Assembly (NCBI GenBank): GCA_903813345.2
Contig: CAIIXF020000010.1
Coordinates: forward strand, 6,811,169 to 6,875,168
Direction of reading: 5' to 3'
Length of the DNA: 64,000 nucleotides
Source of the DNA: Owenia fusiformis
Lineage: Eukaryota; Annelida; Polychaeta; Sabellida; Oweniidae
Below the pieces are notes generated by a model that saw nothing but the letters and a program-made list of their open reading frames with translations, had not been told where the DNA came from and searched no databases. The position numbers and the translations under genes were made by a program. Shown piece by piece: positions 1-22,188 of this stretch; the first letter of the stretch is position 1, and each line of letters starts with the position of its first letter.

Positions 1-605
1 GATTACAGCATAAGGGGTGAACACCTGGCCTGGAACACTTGAGTTCATAGCAAGTCAAGGTCAAATTTAGGTCAGCTCAAAGGTCAAATCTTTATACGTA
101 AAGTACATGCGATGGGTCCCTGGCAGGCTGACAAAAATAAATAAGATAAATATTTTATAACATCTTGTTAATCTTAAAACGGATTGTTAGTTTTGTGATC
201 CGAGTGCAATTGTTGGAAACGGGTAATTTTTACTAAATATAGAATTAACATTAATCTGTTGTAAATTATAGAATGCACATTATAGTGTCTGATACATGTT
301 GGTTGGAATGGAAATATATTTCTATATATGAATTCAAATTAAATGCCTGTCTAGCGATGTCTGCTTACAACGCCCCATCACCCCAACCCCATCCACGTGA
401 AACCTTTTGTATCGCGATCGCACCCTTATGTGTCCTTTATTGTGATTTCTTCTTATTAATCGGGAGATTTAATAAGAATCTTCCGAAGACGAATGGTTCT
501 GTCATTTGGAATGACCATTGGCAAAATGAATACCGCCTGTCAATTTACTTGTAGTTTTATAAGCAGATTCATTTAGGTATAAAAAGTACTATTGTATATT
601 TTCAG
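1..605. other. 5' non-coding stretch, probably glutaminase intron
   Basis: No exon can be supported here. It lies directly upstream of the first recognisable glutaminase exon, which begins mid-protein after an AG acceptor, so the stretch is most simply part of the preceding intron. Bases 45-95 carry three AGGTCA/AAGGTCA-type words. The open frame across 273-554 has no recognisable protein character. Confidence 0.5.
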
Positions 606-3600
606 TGAGGAAAAATTGACAAATCTTCAGAAGCCAACTGATATTGATGACGTTTTGTTTGATCTATTGAAGGATTCAGAGGAGAATGTCCCCATCACAA
701 AATTCTGGGCGGTGAGTGACATTTTTATACGTACAGCTCATATCGTATATCGTGCAGTTCATGAGCTCAACTAATAGATTATTATAATACTCGGTATACG
801 TTGAAATTTAGAATCAAGAATTTCGGAAAACAATTTATTCAACTTAAAGTTCAAGTGTACATTATAGAATTGGCCCAAACCAAACATCACCAATGAACTT
901 GAATTTAACCCCATTTTTGATGTCTTATTGATGTCCGTTTAAGGTATGTACAGGATGTCCCGAAAGTATGGGACCCCCCCCCCTCCCCTAGGCAGACATA
1001 CACCAATGTTCCCATAGTATGTGTCATATATCATTTTAAAGCTCATCCAAAGTTACATTGATTTGCCAAGTATCATCGTTCAACTTACAAATGGGAAAAA
1101 GTTACATGTCTGCCTACGGGGGCCCCATACTTTCGGGACACCCTGTATAATGTATACAATATCCGATCATAATTTGATTCCAGGCATTGGACTGTACAGG
1201 TCTACGAGAAACTGATCCTAGACTGAAAGAAACAAGACAGCACTTCCAAACCATGCGGAACCAGTTGGCATATGATACTTCAAAATCAGGAGACAGCGTC
1301 TTAGATAGACAACGATTTAAAGAGTAAGTATGAATGGATCACCACCCTAATCAATACACTCGTTTCACTGTGATCCAACTTTTGGGTAAAACATTGATCT
1401 GAATTGTATGTGTTTTATCAATATTATTTGATTTCACAAACGATACATTATGGAAGGTCGAGTAGAATAAAAAAAATAGACTGAAATAGGTAAATAGGTC
1501 GAATTAAAAGTTCTTCAACAAGGCCAACTTAACAAATGATATCTTTTCCGTTATAGCTTCATCCACGAAAACATCGTATTGATAGGCAAAGCCTTTAAGA
1601 ATCAGTTTATCATCCCTGACTTCATCCAGTTCACCGAGCAGATACACGACATCTATGAAATATGTAAGAACGACAGGAGAGGAAAGGTAGGCCTACGTTT
1701 GTGTAAATATTATATCGACTTCAAATTGCAAAGTTAATTTGTTTTCAACTTTCTAGTAATACAATATTATTGATTGTTTGGAATTTAACAAGTTAACCGA
1801 AATGTAGTCGTGCCACACGCCCCTGTGATACCCCCCTCCCACTACTTGACTACACATCTCCTCACCAAGGTGAGGATGTGTGTAGTGGAGGGGGGAACTC
1901 ACAAAGCCTGTAGCTAGACTAACCGAAATGAAATCTGCACAAATGCCACTATTGGTCGTCCTTTTCAGTTTGTGACCCTGATTTCCAGTCTCTTTTGAAA
2001 TGTAGTTTAATAATTACTGAACTGACTGATGAGGTTCATCCCGGCAGAATTGCAATGCGTATGAGGAAACAGATGCCTGCCCTCTTTACCCTATCTACGA
2101 CTTACTACTTCTATTTTGTTCCAGCCGGCAGACTATATCCCTCAGCTTGCTAGAGCTAATCCTGATAACTGGGGCGTGGCACTCTGTACGGTGGATGGAC
2201 AAAGGTAGCCTCGCCCTTATTTTACTCTGGCTTGGCGCTCATATAGGCTAGTTTATGTCTCATAGGAAAGAAACTACATAAAAAGAGGATTCATTTTCAC
2301 TTTTTAGTCGCAGCGAAGCCTTATGGGAATGACGGCGCTGATGTACCATGTCTTTTCTATTTGTATAGGTATTCTGCAGGGGACACAACTATCCCTTTCT
2401 GCATTCAGTCATGTTCTAAACCGCTTAACTACGCCCTGGCGCTGACAGACATGGGAGCAGAGAAAGTACATAGCTATGTAGGTCAGGAACCAAGCGGCAG
2501 GAGCTTCAATGAAATATGTCTCGATTCTTCCAGTATGTACCCATTGCAATGAAATCTCTGCTTGGTTTTTCATTCATTTTTTTATTTCAAATTAATTTAA
2601 TTACATATAAACAAAAATTAACAGTAGCTATGTGTATATTTGCGACGCCATGGCCATGCATGGGACTTGTTTTCCTCACCGGCAAAATTTCAGAAATAAA
2701 TATTCAATCGCTATTTTGTTATTTATTTGTAAGAAGTTATTATATAGGATTGCATCTCTTTAGGCCTACTTTTCCTATCAAATTCCTTTATACTGCTAAT
2801 ATATTTTTAGTTTAATCATAGAAGCCGGGACAGAACAATTCTATAACACCTCTTTATCCTGATAACTTTTCAATTCTCAATAATTTTTCAAGAAATTTTC
2901 ACTGGAAAGTAGTAGGTCAGAATTCAAGAAGCAATCCCTAAATTAAGGTTGTACAAAATATCACAAATGAGACATATTTAATTTAAGTTATTAGATAAGG
3001 TCAGTGCAGAATAAGGTAACAAATGAAACTGATTATGTCATATGGTGAAAATCCAAATGGAGAAAATAAAATTTTGATTGGAATAAAGACGACGCCTATT
3101 CCTGAAAGAAAAGTTAGATATTTCACTTATCATTTTCAAACAAAAGACGCAAAATTAGTATCTTAGCAGCATATCGGGCCATCATTTTTGAAAAGCTGTA
3201 ATTATAAAAAATTCTGATGATGAGTCAAACAAAGACTGTATATGTTAGGAATGCTTTAAAGTTTATCAAGTGAAAATTTCATGAAAAATTATTGAGAATT
3301 TAAAAAGTTATCAGGAAAAGAGGTGTTTGACTTGTTATATCCCGGTTATTATATAACCCATCTTCTTCTTTGTCATAAGTTGTCAGTTATATGTTGGCAC
3401 ATATTATTGGAGCATTACACAATATATCCGGGGCCTGTAATGCCCTCGATGATTCACATGGTTATTGTTTCTCCACAGATAAACCACACAACCCAATGAT
3501 CAATGCGGGCGCAATCATTACCTCCTCACTGCTCAAACCAACACTCAGGATAGCTGATAGATTCGACTATGTAAGTCTTAGCCAACCATATCATTTAAAT

Positions 3601-6600
3601 TATGTAAGCACAATAGTCAAAGGGATACCCAAAGAAACAAACCAAGAAAATGGAACACCGAAATGTACAAGTAGCCGGACTGAATCCAAACCACAAAATA
3701 CCAACTAATGGAATAACCCAATTCCTCACCGCCAATGTATGTTGCCATTATCTTGTTAATGAAATACATGACTGGTGATGAAGAAAATCGGAAAATAAAT
3801 TAATTTGAATAAATCTAACTTAAACATAATTACTTTTCTCTTGAATGTTTTTCTTAGGTGCACAGTCAATATAAACGTATAGCTGGAGGAGAGTTTGTCG
3901 GCTTCAGCAACGCAACGTAAGTTAATTGCACCCGACCCCTGAAATATCGGGTCCAATATTGAAGCTTTTGGTTGTTTTAATATTTTTTCTACTTAGTGTT
4001 ATAAAACCCGTTAAGTTCATATTTTGTCATTAGATTTAATGTAAGTTCTCAGTGATACTGTTCGTGTAATTAACTCTTCATCTTTTAAAATAGGACCCTG
4101 CAATTCTTATGTGGATTCATTTTTAGTTAAGAACAAATTATACTGTACGTGGCCATGTAAAATTGATATACTCTAGTTGATTTAATCCGGGATTTAATCC
4201 AGTAATTTTATATATACATGCTAACCTTTGTTACTTAGCTACCTCTCAGAAAAGGAGACAGCTGATAGGAATTTCTCTTTAGCTTATTACATGAGAGAAA
4301 ATAAATGCTTCCCTGAAAATGCAGATCTGGTAAAAACGCTGGAGTTTTATTTCCAGGTAAGTGTAATATAATGTGTCCTTATAAAATATAAATGATTCTA
4401 AGTTTGTATTTTCCATCTTATGTAAAGATGTTTGTATAGGATGCACCATTTATCTTTGATGGTGCCACTAGCTAGTAGTTGTAATCATACATTAGTGCTA
4501 TGAACCATCATGATATACCATGACATCTCATTTCTTCTCAGCCCTGAGATGCCATGATATAATGAGCTTGATTTGGCGATCCAGGAGAGCCCAAAATTGA
4601 GGATTTTTGAGATCTTTCATCCCAGCTCATATTTCATTTAATTGGGGTCATTAAACTTGTGTACACATACCTGTGCTAATATCTGCTGTTAAATACAATG
4701 CCTATTATGTAATGTATTGACATTAGGTAAATGATTACATGATAACCATCACACTTATTGACAGTTATAACTCTTTCCATCTGATGTGCTCAGATCACAG
4801 AATATGCCTCATAATATCAGAGCATGTTTCGGGTGAAACAGAAAGATGCTATGAGTATCAGAATGGCTATGAACAGTTAAACTAATTATAAAACACTTCA
4901 CATTATGATTTTGACCGTATTATGCTCTTTGGTCCAGCTATGCTCGGTTGAGATTACGGCGGAGACTGGTGCTGTGATTGCCGCTACGCTCGCCAATGGA
5001 GGTATCTGCCCTACTACTGGTGAGAAAGTACTAACTGGAGATGCTGTCAGGAATACATTGTCGTTAATGTACTCGTGTGGCATGTATGACTACTCAGGGC
5101 AGTTTGCATTTAAGGTACCTTTTTCCAGTGTGTCATGTAAAATTACCCTATAAAAACAGGTTGCAAACAAACAAAGGACTAGAAACGGGATTGAAGGAGG
5201 AAAAATTCTCATATCCTTGGGAAAAGTATAAAATTTGATGTGAATAATTCCAAATTCGAAATATTTAACCAAATCTGTTGTAGGCCTACTCACATGACTC
5301 AGATATGCACCATCAAACATTTAATAGTATTTAATTCTCTCACGTACACGATCCATGCCCATATTGGAGATCTGATTGTACCATAGATCCTACTACTCCA
5401 TATTGTAATGTTTAGGGTTTCTACTTTGCAGTGTGGTTTACCTGCGAAATCCGGTGTTGCCGGGGCGATTCTTATTGTGGTACCAAATGTAATGGGTGTT
5501 TGTACGTGGGCGCCCTCCTTGGATGAACTTGGAAATAGTTGCAGAGGAATCACATTCTGCAAGGTATGTCTACTTTAAGAGAGATCTAGTGTGGCAACTG
5601 ATGGGAGGTTAAAACCCTTATCCTTTTATTGTTGTTACTTGTAACAGAATATACACGTATCTTTGTTCAATAGGGCATGACCCACCAGGTATATATGCTT
5701 TTTATGGGTTATGGACTTCTATTTTTCAGGAATTAGTAAACAAGTTCAGTTTCCATAACTATGACGATCTGATGCACACTACCAAAAAGATGGATCCGCG
5801 AAGCAGAAAGGCAGACGTCTCTGCTGAGTCTGTGGTGAATATTTTATTCGCAGCTGCTACTGGTGATATTACAGCATTAAGAAGGTAATGTAATGAAGCT
5901 GGATGTAAATGCGTATGGCACATCATTCAAGGTTTGCAGCTGTGCTCCCTGTCCAAATGGTTTGAATGTGATATATTAAAACTTCAAATACAATTGTTAA
6001 AATGGTTTGAATGTGGTATATTAAAACTTCAAATACAATTGTTAAATCTCTGTTCTTACATTTTTGAAGATTCAATTTCAAATGTTTTTGGTGTTTTAAA
6101 TGTAATCATTCTTTCGTATTTCAAAAAACGTGTAAAGGCGCAATGTCCGCATAGTTATCGTCCAGTATTTCTAAAAGACTTCATCCATAAATATTGTACA
6201 GTTTAAGTACAATTAAGAAAGAGTTGCTCTTGTAGATGTACAATTAATCATCTAAGCCACACTCTTTCAGGTTTGTGTTGTGTGGATGTGATATGGCTAT
6301 GTCAGATTATGACGGTCGCACAGCGATGCATCTTGGGGCGGCAGAAGGTCACATGACCGTACTTAAGTTCCTCATAGAGAAATGTAAAGTGCCAGTGAAT
6401 CCAAAAGACAGGTATTGACGTAGTTATGGAAATACATAGTAATACAAAAAACACAAATACATGAACAATTGTATTGCTGATCACGTATGACTCCTGAATG
6501 AGTTTCCTTCCTTTAACCTTTTCGGTCCTTTTAGAAAAAAAGTGGTGGAAAGCACTTCCTTAGCCCTGGTCGTTCTTCGCCATTTGACTCCCTGAACGTC

Positions 6601-6978
6601 TCTTCTAGTTGGGAGTCCAATTCATAAAGATCCACACAAAGGCATCCTCCGAACACACGTCTCACAAACTCGTACCTCGTCCTTCTTGAAGAAGGAAGGA
6701 ACATAGTGGATGATGCACGGTCTAGAGCCCTGCGCTCGGAGGATGCACAAATGTGCCTGGATGTCGAATAGTGATCTCCCACTTTATCCGAAAATCCACC
6801 CCTGTGTTTAGCATACCTTGTCAATCTCAACTTATACATCCGGATGATTAAAGTAAAATGTTCTATTTTCAGATGGGGATTTACACCATTGGATGATGCC
6901 AAGAGATTCAAACATTCAGAAGTTGTCAACTATCTACAATCTCACAAAGGAGTAGAATCTTCGTGTCTTTCTGATTAA
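606..6978 (+). CDS. GLS: Glutaminase (kidney/liver type), 3' 13 exons; 5' end outside window
   Basis: Phosphate-activated glutaminase converts glutamine to glutamate and ammonia in mitochondria. Exons joined by GT-AG sites with continuous frame: 606-711, 1184-1323, 1557-1686, 2125-2204, 2369-2532, 3479-3570, 3858-3916, 4239-4356, 4938-5114, 5432-5563, 5730-5884, 6271-6411, 6873-6978 (TAA 6976-6978), giving about 532 visible residues. The order is an N-terminal helical region (exons 1-3), the serine-dependent beta-lactamase-like glutaminase domain (exons 4-10), then ankyrin repeats (exons 11-13, with [16 protein letters not shown]). The catalytic Ser-x-x-Lys is in [13 protein letters not shown] (exon 5). 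[17 protein letters not shown] and [11 protein letters not shown] are family hallmarks. The mitochondrial presequence and about 100-130 N-terminal residues of a typical family member are missing, lying upstream of the window. Introns hold several MITEs. The frame is unbroken, so the gene looks functional. Confidence 0.96.
949..1147. mobile_element. Tc1/mariner-type MITE in glutaminase intron
   Basis: The ends are inverted repeats of about 50 bp: TACAGGATGTCCCGAAAGTA at 949-968 mirrors CCATACTTTCGGGACACCCTGTA (1125-1147), and TAGGCAGACAT (989-999) mirrors ATGTCTGCCTA further in. TA dinucleotides stand at both edges, as expected for the mariner superfamily. The element is 199 bp with no coding capacity. 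Confidence 0.85.
1794..1930. repeat. Hairpin-forming insertion flanked by 11-bp direct repeats
   Basis: TAACCGAAATG occurs at 1794-1804 and again at 1920-1930. Between them is a strong imperfect hairpin, from the CCCCCCTCCC tract at 1831 to the GGGGGG tract ending near 1895, with CACATCTCCTCACC facing GGTGAGGATGTG. The layout resembles a small insertion with a target-site duplication. Confidence 0.55.
2825..3345. mobile_element. Inverted-repeat MITE in glutaminase intron 5
   Basis: The left end (CCGGGA at 2825, ACACCTCTTT at 2848, then CTGATAACTTTTCAATTCTC) is mirrored by the right end (TATCCCGG at 3338-3345, preceded by TTATCAGGAAAAGAGGTGTT). Arms run about 80 bp around an AT-rich core. I saw no clear target duplication and no coding sequence. 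Confidence 0.65.
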
Positions 6979-8597
6979 TTGTTTGAAAAAGAGTACAATG
7001 TCGTGATGTAGATGCATGATTGAACAATAGTGCAGTCAGAAGTTGTAATTTCTACATGATTCTACAAAATAATGTGACTTCATGATAATACACACATCCA
7101 GCACATGAAAGTTGCATCTGCATGATTATACCAAATAGCTAGGTCATATGATTGTGTCACCGTACAGCTATAGGTCACATCGTAAAATGCCTACATAATT
7201 GTACAGCATAGATAGCGGATGTAAATACGTGACAGGACAGACCACAATGTACAAGGTAATATGTGGTAGAGAAATACAAAACGGACGGATCCTGAAATTA
7301 GGCGAGGAAACATTAATAGGCAGATGTAGGCATACATGTAATATAAGGAGGTATACTAGTATTACCACGCATGTTGACTTCACAAAGGTTTTAGTTGAAA
7401 GTGCCTGAAAATATGTTTTCTTGTAAAATGATGGCGAGGCAGTTGCTTCACCTACTGCATCATGCGCCTCGCCCATGATACAAGTCTTCCTGTACAGTAT
7501 AGTTAATTGTCTACAATCGCATGGTGCATCATGCTATCAGTCTTCATTTTATGTTTTCATTCATGAACCAGATTTCTAAGAATTTTTTTCTTTAAATTTT
7601 TTGACAAGGCAGTGGCCTCGACTGCCTCATGCGTAGCTTCGTTCATGGTCAGAGATCTGGATAGCTAAATACGATATACATATGTATTGGTGGTGTTACC
7701 GTTCAGCCATATCGGAAATAAGGGTACATGTTACTATATCCATGGGCTTTCAACTAGACTATATTGTTTTCGATTTATTGTACTATGTATTTGTGAAATA
7801 TATTTTATCCATACAGCATAATTACATAACATGTTTGTGATTTTTAAATGAGAGTCATGTGTGATGACGAGTCCAAGAGGAGGATATGCATAGGTGAATT
7901 CTGGGTTACCCCCCCCCCCCCCCTATTGACAAGTGTGGTCAGGGGACTCCGAACCCCAATACTTCAAAACACAATTCTCTGAAACTCAATACACCGAAAC
8001 ATTACTCCAAAACCTTTGAAAAATATTCAACACTCACAGAGAGATCAAAAATCTTAAGAATGATGGATATGCTGATTAAATCTTTAGTACCAGAGACGTT
8101 TAGAGAATTATGTCAGCATGGAGCGGGCAACCTGTCAATTGGATTCCAATTATGTTTTATGTCTTACTTTCATGATAGTTTTATCACTGAAACAGTATAT
8201 TGTCTTCAAAAATCTTAATTTAACAAATATATATTTAGTAATAATACCGAAATATGTCAATGAATAACTTTTATTCTGAAATACAAGCAACAGCGAAAGG
8301 GAATATATAGGAGAAACTCGTAAAACTTATGAGCCTTCTGTACTTCGTAACGATTTACAATGACCACGGTCCAACTCCCTGACCTATGAATTAATTTCAA
8401 TCAGATAAATAAATAATTTTCAAATTATCCGTACGCCCAAATGTTGTCATTAAATACATTTAATGATGCTGCGAAATTTGACATCCAAACATTCATAAAT
8501 AATTTTAAAAGTTCTCGTGGTAACTTAGTGTGTGGCCCAGGCAAGGTCCGCGTCGGTGTATAGGATAACAGGTGTCTCAAAGAATAATCGCACGCCC
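6979..8597. other. Intergenic stretch after glutaminase
   Basis: This holds the glutaminase 3' region and intergenic DNA. I see no obvious AATAAA close after the stop. A poly-C run occupies about 7910-7923. Related words containing GGCAGT and GCCTCATGCG/GCATCATGCGCCTC recur around 7440-7480 and 7610-7640. Open frames at 7199-7408 (+) and 7168-7476 (-) overlap each other and resemble no protein. Confidence 0.5.
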
Positions 8598-8606
8598 AAA
8601 ACCCTC

Positions 8607-8984
8607 TACCCTGCGTGCAGAGTCTAGTTAAACTACACTCTGCCTAGTAGAGACCATATCACAGTTTAGTAGCCCCGCCCCCACGACGGGTACCGGTGAC
8701 AGTTTGTGTAATAAATAACTTTTGACCTACGCGCTGACCTTTCTTCCACCAGTCAGCGAGCTTGAAGAAACAACGCTAAGATGCGTTCTGATTAAATATG
8801 CGCATGTCATTGGTCAATTCCGGGCTCAACGATGACGTCAGAAGGAATGACCATATATAGGACGTCGGTCAATTTTGGCCGACGAACACTGATTGGCGCG
8901 GTGAGTTCACAGGTTTATTTTAGTTTGAAAGAGTGAAGACGAAGCTCTCTTTTAAGAAGTGAAGTCAAACGAATGCAAAGGGTA
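8607..8984. mobile_element. 378-bp MITE with perfect 9-bp TSD (copy 1)
   Basis: The element begins TACCCTGCGTGCAGAG and ends GCAAAGGGTA. It is flanked by the 9-bp direct repeat AAAACCCTC at 8598-8606 and 8985-8993. A second copy in the opposite orientation, of identical length, is at 17790-18167. A 9-bp duplication is typical of Mutator-like (MULE) elements, so that superfamily is the best guess. It contains a CRE (TGACGTCA, about 8833) and a TATA-like TATATA (about 8853). It lies about 600 bp upstream of the PSMC1 start codon. Confidence 0.85.
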
Positions 8985-9238
8985 AAAACCCTCACAAAAA
9001 AATTTAAAACTTTTTTGAAAACATAATTTTTTTGGAAAACATTAAAAAATTATAGTTTGAAATGCTTAGAATGCACCAGATTATTTTTTGAGCCTATGTT
9101 GATCCCCTTCTACAATGGTTTGGCCGGTTTCTGTGGATCCCTGGATGAACCCCAGTTTTTGGGACTCGGTACGTTTGCAGTGATGCAACCTCCCCTCAAT
9201 TGCTGGCTACGCCCCTGAATAACAGTTATTGTTGAGTC

Positions 9239-9448
9239 CAGTGGCGGATACAGCCCCCCCCCCAGAAATTTTGGGCCCAAAATTGTGTAGGGCCTTAACA
9301 AAATGGGCCTTTTTGTGCATAATTATCCAAAAATGGGCCTTAATTTTCCAAAATTTGGGCCCAATTTTTGGTTTTAGGGGCCCGAAATTTTTTCCCGACT
9401 CAAAATTTGCCCCTCTCCCCCTTGTTAATTTTTGGATCCGCCACTGGA
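9239..9448. mobile_element. Short TIR MITE (CAGTGGCGGAT... ends)
   Basis: CAGTGGCGGATACAG at 9239 is mirrored by GGATCCGCCACTG ending at 9448. GAGTC(C) flanks both sides as a possible short target duplication. The interior is GC-rich poly-C/AAATTTTGGGCCC sequence. A diverged relative is at about 22700-22855. Confidence 0.7.
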
Positions 9449-9540
9449 GTCCAAGATAAAATTATTTTTAGATGATTAATATTGTCCCGGGAATTTGAAG
9501 GGAGAATGAACAATTGCACTGAACGATCATTTATGAAAAA

Positions 9541-9552
9541 TGCGCATGCGCA
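9541..9552. promoter_or_regulatory. NRF-1-type palindromic promoter site of PSMC1
   Basis: TGCGCATGCGCA is a perfect NRF-1 consensus palindrome. It lies about 30 bp upstream of the PSMC1 start codon at 9583, a usual position for NRF-1 sites in TATA-less housekeeping promoters. No TATA box is visible immediately upstream, which fits. Confidence 0.7.
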
Positions 9553-9582
9553 TTAAATACCGGCTAAACCTGAAGAGAAGAA

Positions 9583-20737
<11,155 letters not shown>

Positions 20738-20930
20738 TCATATTCCTTTAGAGTATGTTTCAAAAATAGAAAGTATGTAGAAATATGGACACATGTATGG
20801 AGATTGGATAATGTTATCACCTCTCAACAACAGATTAACCTGAATTATTTGTAAAATGTAAGTCTACATGTAAGAGCACTTACATTTTCTCATTGTATGT
20901 AAAATGGAGGATACATGTGTGTCTCTTCAC

Positions 20931-20990
20931 AATAAAATGAATGTTACTGTATGAAAATGTGTAAAACGTTGAGTATTGCCTCACAATAAA
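20931..20990 (+). terminator. Polyadenylation signals of PSMC1
   Basis: AATAAA hexamers stand at 20931-20936 and 20985-20990, about 195 and 250 bp after the stop codon, within near-duplicate contexts (CACAATAAAAT). Confidence 0.6.
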
Positions 20991-21602
20991 ATAATTGTGA
21001 CAAAAATGCGTCAGTTTCTCGAAGATATAAAAACGCTACCATCATGGATTGATTCCAATGTTTTGATAAGTACTGTACTCTAACTTTCATTTGACATGAA
21101 AAACAGCTCAAACGGGCCACATCAAAGCTTATAATTAATCATCAAAAAATATTTTCAATCTGTCAAACTTTATATAATATCATGTTTTTATCAATGTCAA
21201 TGAAAGATGGCGAGGTTGTTTGTATTACAAGATTCATTTATTTTCATAGAAGTGTCGACATCTTTTAAAAAACAAGAGTAATTTACAACATGCTTTTTGT
21301 CAAAAATTGGCCTGGACTTTAAGGATATCTGATCTCCAAATGCTTTTTTCTAGTTAGTTATTTTTTCTTTGTGCAATATAAAGCAAATTAAGCTTTTTGT
21401 CATATTTGAGTGAGTTACATATTTCAATGGTTATATTTTCCTCTTCTAAATTAAGCACAGTGGGCCTTTGGGAATATTTATAATTTCTTCTCCCCTTCAT
21501 CCATCAAACATAGACGCTACAGTTCAATGATATAACGTACTTATTGGGCTGCTCATGAGAGTTGTATTTCATATTTGAAGCAGTAAGAACCAAGTGTTTA
21601 TT

Positions 21603-22188
21603 ATCCCAACGAACGAAGTTCAGTAGGGATATATTGAAGCACTCCGTCAGTCAGTCCGTCCGTCTGTCCGGAAGATAACTCGAATACTAGTTGACAGTTT
21701 TCATATTTGGGAGAAAGCTGTATATTGGTGAATAGTTTCACGCAATTTTAAAAATGGAATTTTTCGCAAAAATTTATGTTTTTCATTTTGAACAAAAATA
21801 ATAAACATTATTATTGGAAATTTTAGCAGTATATTCACAACATCTATTTCACCCTGACCCCCAGCGACCATGAACAACGGGAATTTGCGTTAATTTTGAG
21901 ATGTTTTTGAAGTATAGCTTTATTATACTCAAATGAACTTTCAATTTAGAGTAGATTGCAAATATTGTATCGTTTTTCTGTTTCGGGCATCGTAAAATTC
22001 AAAATGGCCGACTAATGTAAGATTTCGCAATTATTTTCTAATCTCTTAAAAGTATGGCTAAATTATACTCAAATTGAAGGAATTTCAGAGCAGGTCACAA
22101 TTATGGTATTGTTTTTCTGATTTGTGCCTCAGACAATTCTATATTACATTGTGAATGTACATGATTTTTATATAGTGTTCGTTGGGAT
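21603..22188. repeat. Dispersed repeat with ATCCCAACGAAC ends
   Basis: ATCCCAACGAAC at 21603-21614 is mirrored by GTTCGTTGGGAT at 22177-22188. Inside is a GTCAGTCCGTCCGTCTGTCCGG-type run followed by AT-rich sequence. It is probably a non-autonomous transposon; no coding sequence. Confidence 0.55.

Noticed and set aside
6531-6929. 132-codon minus-strand open frame overlapping the last glutaminase exon
   Set aside because: Part lies antisense to a confident exon; the rest is intronic repeat-like sequence with no protein similarity I recognise.
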